64,000 bases of DNA, taken from Rostratula benghalensis. Its lineage: Eukaryota; Chordata; Aves; Charadriiformes; Rostratulidae. Numbering within the stretch: position 1 is the stretch's first letter; each line of letters opens with the position of its first letter. A model generated the notes under the pieces. The model did not search any database. It was not told where the DNA came from and saw only the letters and a program-made list of their open reading frames with translations. Location: NCBI GenBank assembly GCA_013399305.1, contig VXAI01000015.1, forward strand, positions 2,393,329 through 2,457,328, in the 5' to 3' direction. Below are positions 57,602-64,000 of the stretch, one piece after another. Made by a program: the position numbers and the translations under genes.

Positions 57602-58880
57602 CCTATGTGTAAAATGAGGTTAAAGAAACTTTCTCAGTGTGTAGTTGTTTCATGACTCATGGTGAAATGGTCAGACAGTATAAAAAGATGGAATAAAATC
57701 AGGAACATCTGAAGCTTGTGTGTGTTTGATTTTTTTTTTATTTATTTTTAAAGACAAGCAAACCAGGACAAATGGGATTTGTTTGGTTTTGGCTTATTTT
57801 CTTATCCTCTGGTGTTCCTGTCTTTTTCTGTACTCTTCACACAGAAGATCTTCTAAAAAATGTTGTAGTGGTTTTTTGTGTTTTCTTTTTTGGTTTGTGT
57901 TTTTTCCCCAAGCCTCTGTTGATCTGGCAGTCTGTTTTAGTGATACATCTGAGTGGTTCTCCTACTGCTGACAGGTTGAGTTTGCGCTATCTGTGATGCC
58001 GTATCAGTTCTAGTTCAAAGTCAAGCTACTAAACAACTGGGCATGGCTTTGAAATAAGCTTCTGGGATAAAAAGAGCTGTAAACCAGTGATCTCAACAAC
58101 TTTTCATAGCAATGTAGAATAGGGAGACTTTATTCTCCCTCCTCAAATACCTGTGACTTCATGATTCTGATTCAAGGCATTAAGATGGGGGGTTACAGTT
58201 GTGCAGAAAATCTGAATGCTGTAAAACATACAAATATCCAGCTGCTTTCTTGTTTGGGTGTCAGACTACAAGGAAAGATACCAACTAGTAATGTAACACA
58301 AAAGGCATTGTACTCTAGAAGTGACTAACTAGATTAATTTCTAATTTGTCTTGGCTAACATCAAAGTACCTAAAATGCTGTTAATCTTCCAACTCTAATA
58401 CATCTGCTAAGAGGGAGGAGTGAAGGAGGGAGACTCCTATTAAAATACTTTAATTAAGTGAAAGTGGCAGTATTACCCAGGGAGAAAGTACTGTCTTTTA
58501 TTGTTTCTTAAGTGGTGTCTAGTCAAAGGCATGCAGTAATGCCCTGTCTGCCTGAAGTTTCCTCTGAGCTGAAGGAGTTTGTAGGTGTCAGTGAAAGGAT
58601 GGTGGCAGTGTTGTTGGGGTCGTGCTGGGCTGCTTCAGACTGTGAGAATGTGATATGTTGGGTTCCAAATCCTCTGTGAGCTTGGTGAGGCTGTGGACTG
58701 GAGTCAACCAGCTGCCACTGTGATGGGCTCAGGTGGAGTGAAGAGCACCAACAACCCCAGAGAGCAGCCCCCAAGGATGCCAGGTCTTCCTCCAGTGGGA
58801 GACTGGGGTGACGGTTATCCTGCTGTGTCCTTCTGCTTCCTACTAAGCTCACTATCTACCTGACACTGGCAGGTAGGAGA
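57602..58880. other. Non-coding unique sequence
   Basis: T-rich sequence at 57720-57920. The openings there encode Phe/Leu-rich strings that are a consequence of composition. A 109-codon minus frame at 58523-58852 has no recognised domain. Confidence 0.5.
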
Positions 58881-59001
58881 AGGCTGGATGGAACTTTGAG
58901 CAACCTGGTCTAGTGGAAACTGTCCCTGCCCAGGGCAGGGGATTGTAATTAGACAATCCCTTCCAATACCTCTTCAAACTCTAACTATTCTATGATTCTA
59001 A
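58881..59001 (+). mobile_element. CR1 LINE 3' end, 5'-truncated
   Basis: Reads in sense as the conserved CR1 3' UTR: GGCTGGATGGAACTTTGAGC, AACCTGGTCTAGTGGAAAC, TGTCCCTGCCCAGGGCAGGG, AATTAGACAATCCCTTCCAA, and the terminal ACTATTCTATGATTCTAAGA. Only about 120 bp are present and no ORF2 remains. It is the plainest sense-orientation CR1 tail in the window. Confidence 0.95.
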
Positions 59002-61487
59002 GAATTACATTTTCCACTTTCCACTTCCCAAGGCAATTGATATTAACAATACACATGGGTTTAGGACCCTCCTGCAGTGCCCATGCAGCTCCACTGATGG
59101 AAAAGGGCTGCACATCTGTAAGAAGAACTGGAACCAAACCTGCAAGAAGTGACTGAAGGGGCAGTCCCCTTCCTCTTCCTTGCTGTGTGTGTGTTTGTGG
59201 GAGAAGACTGCCTGCTTTAACAGCCCATGGTCCTGCTTGCTTATTGCCAGCACTTTAACCACAGCAGCAACTGCTGTTCTCTAAATTACAGCATGTATGA
59301 ACAGAGGATTAAGAAATATTGTGACCTAGAAGATTTCCCAATGAATAGTCTTCATGTGAACTGGTACCAGCCGTCCTGGTCAGGGCTCATGATGGCCTTT
59401 GTACAGTACCTTCTTCTTGGGAAAAATTCCCCCTTTATTGTAGAGATATCTGCTGAAAACGGAGTGAATCACTCAAGGGACCTTAATTCTGCAATCTTTA
59501 CTCCCACAGTTAGTTTTTACGTTCCATCGCACAAATAATAGTCATCAAAATGAGTCCAACAGAGTACAAAAAAACCCAAGACACCAAAACCCCCAAAACA
59601 ACAGCAAACACCCCCAAAAAAACCAAATTGCATGACTTACTTTGAATGAACATAGGACTTATTTTGAACTACATCTTATTTTTGTTAGGATGTCTGGGGA
59701 AAAATATTTGCTTGTCAGTGAACTGCTGAAAGGTTTTTCTCTCCTGACAGAGTAAATTTACTTTTGTGTATTTATATTTTTTAAAAAAAAATTGAGAGAG
59801 AAGTGGTTGGTTTTTAAGGAAAAATAGAATCTTTTTTTTTTTTCTTCCACACTGAGGAAATTATTCTCATCACTAATGCTTCTAAAGTTTGACATTTTTT
59901 GATTGCTCAGCATGTATATCCAACTTAAGGTCTACTCATGTGAGGATGGATAATAGGGTCAGGTCTTCCAATGTGGCTCATCTTTCCTGTCCACAAGAAG
60001 CAATACTTGTAAAACCTGTGCCTGACTGGACAAGATCTGAGTAGCATTGTTTATGCTGCTGCTGCAAAAAAGATAGACATTAAGTTAATATAATCTCAGT
60101 AATCACTGGATTTATTGCCCAGGAAAACTTAAGACCTTTCAGGCTCTTCTGTCTGCCAAAAGCTGAGATCATGGTTTCTAAACTTTCTGGTTTGTACCAA
60201 TAGGCAGGTGCTAATCATTTCCATACGGCTGAGCTGTAATTTGCTGGCCTCCTCTATAAAACATACCAGCTTTTCACAGTGCCCTCTTATGTATGCTGCC
60301 TTACAAGGAAACGGTAACTAACAATTAAAACAGCATGTAATATATTATTTTCTTAGTTTATAGGAGATTGTTTTATGGGGCAGCATATTAACAAAAGATG
60401 CCTGGAGGTATGTGGTTCACAGTGTCCATCCCTTCAGTGGTTCAGGTTTATGCACAGATATGAACCTATGACCCTCATTGATAATCAGGTTGCAAATGGC
60501 TCTGTCGAGTAATTGCAGCATTAGTTTTCCCTAAGTGAAGCTTCAAAGCAATTTCAGCTTTTTATAATTACAGAGCTAGTGGACTGTAATAATTTCCAAA
60601 TGTTTTGGAGCTGCTTTAAAGCTGATCCACAATATGTAGTTAAGATAAGTCTCAAAAGCCCAGGTTCTGAAGAAATGCTTTGGCCAGTGGGCTGGAACAC
60701 TCCTGTTTGTTATGTAAAACCTGTTAGGGAAATCTTCACTGATGCATGCAGGGTTTACACTGGCTACAAACTGGTCTGGACAAAGTGACACATCTGAATG
60801 GGTTAGGGGAGAGGAGATGGAGGGAGGATACAGAGTCATGACCAAAATATTAGGAACACTTAAAATACAATTTTGATGCAACCTTTATTAGGAAAATATA
60901 TTTTTTTCCCTTTCTTTTTAAAGCATAAAAACTACTGTTAGTCTAGATCTTAATGTATCTCAGTAGATGATTTTGAAGTGAGGCCGTTTCATTGATTAGA
61001 AACACCTTCTCATCTAGGAAGTTTAGGTGGCTTATAGGGTTTCTGTGTTCCATATGTGAAAAAGAGCTTGTAGGTCAAGGCTTCAAAGGTAGTGAAGCAC
61101 TTATGGCTGGTGATGAGTACCTTAAAAGGATTCTCAAAAGCACCTGAACATGCTAACTACTTCATTCTTGATATTTGTGCATAAATAAGCCTGAAAATTG
61201 GACCTGAGGGACACAGATGATGGCCATCATTTCAGCTGTCTCATCCTAGTGACCTAGTCTTAATGTCTTTCCCAGTAAAGCTTCTCATGGCTGAATGTAA
61301 GGTTGGCTATATTAATACACTTGACATATTCATCCAGTGAATAACCCTCAACTACTTTTCAGGGATGCAAGGCTTCAATTACTGTGTCTGAGGTTATAAA
61401 AAATAAATTATCTCCTTTGTTTCTCAGACTGTCTGAAAGCTATAGGAGTCTATATTATAGACTATTACTAGAGAATACCTGGAATAA
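59002..61487. other. Non-coding unique sequence
   Basis: No gene recognised; openings are at most 103 codons (59227-59538 plus), with no domain. A T12 run lies at 59832-59843. 60540-60900 is complex AT-rich DNA with no repeat signature. Confidence 0.5.
59563..59627 (+). repeat. A/C-only low-complexity tract
   Basis: About 65 bp composed almost entirely of A and C, with two C5 tracts. The complementary strand is G/T-rich. Low-complexity DNA. Confidence 0.85.
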
Positions 61488-61505
61488 GGGGGGGGGGGGG
61501 GGGGG
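61488..61505 (+). repeat. Poly-G run (G18)
   Basis: Eighteen consecutive G followed by AAAAA. Rare in vertebrate DNA, quadruplex-prone and difficult to sequence, so the true length is uncertain. Confidence 0.93.
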
Positions 61506-64000
61506 AAAAACATAACTGAGTCTGGGCTGGCAGCTGTTTAACTGAGTCTGAGTTGTGGTATGGGGATGGAATTGAGGAGATTCCTGGCCAGCCCAGGGGA
61601 ACAAGGTCCGGTTAAAAATTTGCATTGGAAATAAAACATAGGAGTGGGAGGAAGGAGTGATGTGTAAATGGCAGCTGACTCCAGAACTGAGTAGAACTAG
61701 CAAAGGTTTGTTTTCTTCCTTGCCATTTTCACAGTATTACAGCAGGCCTTGGTCCTGCTGCTGGTTAAGCTTTTTTGCATCTTCTCTTTCAAGGAACAGA
61801 AGCACATGAATATTTTTGCAGAAGTCACAAGGAAACCATGCACGTAGTCTCCCGGCTGCCTGGCAGGGCAGATGGCTCTGTCGGCAGCTTCTTGACTTTT
61901 TTTTTTTTTTTTTGGTTGGTTTTGGGGGGCTGTGGAATTTTGTTTTGATTTAAAGTGAGTGAGGACTGTCTAATGCGGTGGTCTAGTAATGGAAGCACTA
62001 ATCTTTTGAAATGGTTATGTTCTCAAAACCAGAAGGATTTTAAGAAATGTGGATTTACATGGGAGGTTAAGGTCTTCAGGGATTTCAGATATCAGAATAG
62101 CAGTGCTCTTTGGGTACCTTATGGCCCTCTAGCTCCAAACTGTGCCTGTGAGATGGATGATGAGGTGTGCTAATTGAGCTGATGAGGGACAAGTTTGCCT
62201 GTGCTTACTACATGGTTTGAGCAAGGCAGTGCTGTTGAGCTTGGTTTCTCCTTGCCTTGTGCATAACAACTCGAAAATCAGATGCAAAGTGTCTTTGCCT
62301 CCTCTCCTGTAAGCTTTCCTTGACTACTACATCATTGTGAGATTGGTACTCAAGGGTATCATCCTCCCTTTGTGTGTATATTTTTCAATGTGAAAACTAG
62401 CTTTTATTTGAAACAAGAGTCTTATTTTAAAAAAGAATGAGAGCAAAGAATTTTTATCCTTTCATGAAGCTGATCAAACCTTCAAAGTGTTTGGGTAATT
62501 GTGTTTAATGCTTAAAGATTGATTATTTGAGTCTGTGTTAGAGTATACTTTTTAGTATGAAGTAATGGCTCATTACAAACCAGGTCAGGAATGCTTTTGA
62601 GTTTTTTAGGAATTTTTTAAAGCTGGATGAGGAGAGAAGAGTGTGAGGCACTAAGTTTAGCATTTTAAAACATCTGGATCTGCTCTATGGTTTATTTTTT
62701 AATGTGTTTTCCATGAGTCTATTTAAATAACCACATGGCTTGATGGCAAAATGAATGTAAGTGTAGTGTTTGGAAGGGGACTGTGGATAAAAGTTAGGCT
62801 TGCTAGCTAGAGTTAAGTGACATGCTCTTGTTTCTGGTTAGGTCATGTGGATTCACAGAAAGAGCCCATCTTGGCTGCTGCTGTTCCTTTTCTCTGCCAA
62901 GAGCTGCTAAACATAAAGCAGGCAGAGGAAGTACTAAATTACAGAACACCTAATCTTTAGCCCTTTGTTTAATCTCAAATGAGTGTCCCCAATCTCATAA
63001 ACTAGAAATGAGGACAACACAGAAGGCCAACCACAAGAGGGTCTAGGACCTGTCCTTGGGCAAAGGGTCCCCTGTGGCTGCAGGGGTGGGAACAGAGATG
63101 GAGCAGCCTGATAGCACCTTGTTTAGGTTGTGCTGTTACAGTGCCTTTGAGAGACTTGTTCTTTTGCTAGGCTGCAAGCACACCAGCAAGGTGTAGCAAG
63201 AACTGGTCCCTATTTAGGTCCTATTAGTTTTGAGCAAACCAATGGTTTTTTGTGGTGGTGGTTAGAAATATAACAAGATCTATTTCTCTATGAAATTCAG
63301 AAGGACTTTGCTGTTGATAGACACTGGCAGAGGTAATGATTTATCCTTAACTCTTCTTGCAAGTGATCTTCTTTGCTCTTTGCCCTTCCCTCAGTCATCC
63401 TTTTTCTCATATCTCTTTTTTTCCTCATCTTTTCTCTCTTCCGAGCATGTGTTTTTATTCTGTTGCTGCTTTCATCTTAGCCCAGATGCTAATGAGGTCT
63501 CAGGTCTTCAATCCTGTGCTTGGATTAGGAGAATGGAGCTTACTAAGGTACAACCGGGGGCAGTTCCTGGGGACTGAGGGATCCACCTCCACTGGAATTT
63601 TACAGACTTCCCTAAAATCCTTGTCACTCATTGCCATTCTGTCTTAACAGTGACATGCAGTGGCAGCAGGATGCAACAGAGGCAGCTGCAGGCGTCATGT
63701 GAACATATTACTACATCACTTTTTTTCCACCAACATGTGAACACCTTAGAGGGTCCTGGTATATCTTGTGTCCCATCATTAGCTCACTGTGACGGTCTAC
63801 CTGACTGTCTCAAGCCTCCAGAGATGGCCACAGGCCAATGCAGGTGGAGTATCAAGAGAGGCACGTAGAGAAAAAAGATAGGATTCTTTATAAGGCAAGG
63901 ATATTTTTCTTGGTTTCCTGTGATGAGGAATTATCCACTCTGTCCTTGTTTTGTATGATATTGTTTTCTTAATAACTTCCTGCATTTTATGCATGTGCAC
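61506..64000. other. Non-coding unique sequence
   Basis: Contains a T17 run at 61897-61913 and a pyrimidine-rich tract at about 63367-63445 that includes TTCCCTCAG. Openings of 95 and 96 codons at 63290-63647 (plus) run through this tract and are compositional. No gene, RNA gene or retroposon end is recognised up to the window edge. Confidence 0.5.
61897..61913 (+). repeat. Poly-T run (T17)
   Basis: Seventeen T followed by GGTTGGTTTTGGGGGG. No retroposon recognised. Confidence 0.95.

Noticed and set aside
57601..57650. MIR-like word CCTATGTGTAAAATGAGG
   Set aside because: A single matching word next to a T19 tract; the neighbouring MIR blocks cannot be found in order.
1..64000. CRISPR arrays, bacterial operons, prophage, plasmid functions, tRNA and rRNA genes
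   Set aside because: Sequence texture and CR1 content are vertebrate, and none of the diagnostic repeats, RNA gene boxes or gene arrangements were seen.

Overview
This is vertebrate, almost certainly bird, nuclear DNA. The diagnostic evidence is a set of CR1 LINE 3' ends with the typical avian terminal motif (repeats of ATTCTATG/ATTCTA, or its complement CACAGAATCACAGA), at about 9.81, 11.12, 28.27 and 58.88 kb. A few old MIR-like SINE remnants lie at about 35.6, 42.0 and 53.6 kb. Interspersed repeats cover only a few percent of the window, which fits a bird better than a crocodile or turtle, but the species cannot be named from what is visible.

I recognise no protein-coding gene, rRNA, tRNA or known microRNA. 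Every ATG-initiated open frame is short (at most 173 codons). Most overlap unrelated frames on the other strand, and none reads as a known protein family. The one exception is a 98-codon frame inside the CR1 copy at 28.3-28.6 kb, which is the decayed C-terminal end of the LINE's own ORF2. There is no bacterial-style organisation: no operons, ribosome binding sites, CRISPR arrays or origins.

Layout: 1-26 kb is mixed-composition unique sequence with simple repeats, a CpG patch with an inverted repeat at 8.5 kb, a 72-bp tandem duplication at 8.8 kb, two CR1 ends, and an exon-like segment at 13.0 kb. About 26-30 kb is strongly AT-rich. It holds a diverged local duplication (27.50 and 28.16 kb), a CR1 inserted just beside the second copy, and clusters of TAAT-core homeodomain-type motifs near 29.1 and 29.75 kb. 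30-45 kb is unique sequence with MIR remnants, a 27-base T tract next to an octamer-like POU motif (36.8 kb), a G-quadruplex motif (38.3 kb) and a small CpG-enriched segment (41.6 kb). 45.86-47.33 kb is AT-rich, free of repeats and nearly free of open frames, and looks like conserved regulatory DNA. 47-64 kb is unique sequence with two splice-bounded exon-like segments (51.96 and 53.27 kb), a MIR, a CR1 end and several long homopolymers.

The most informative pattern at window scale is strand asymmetry. Counted by eye, 17 runs of ten or more T but only four runs of ten or more A lie on the + strand, and all five runs of 16 or more are T. Together with + strand splice-like signals, this suggests the window may lie inside a long intron or a non-coding transcript read left to right. 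That is inference. Conservation across birds and RNA-seq would decide it.
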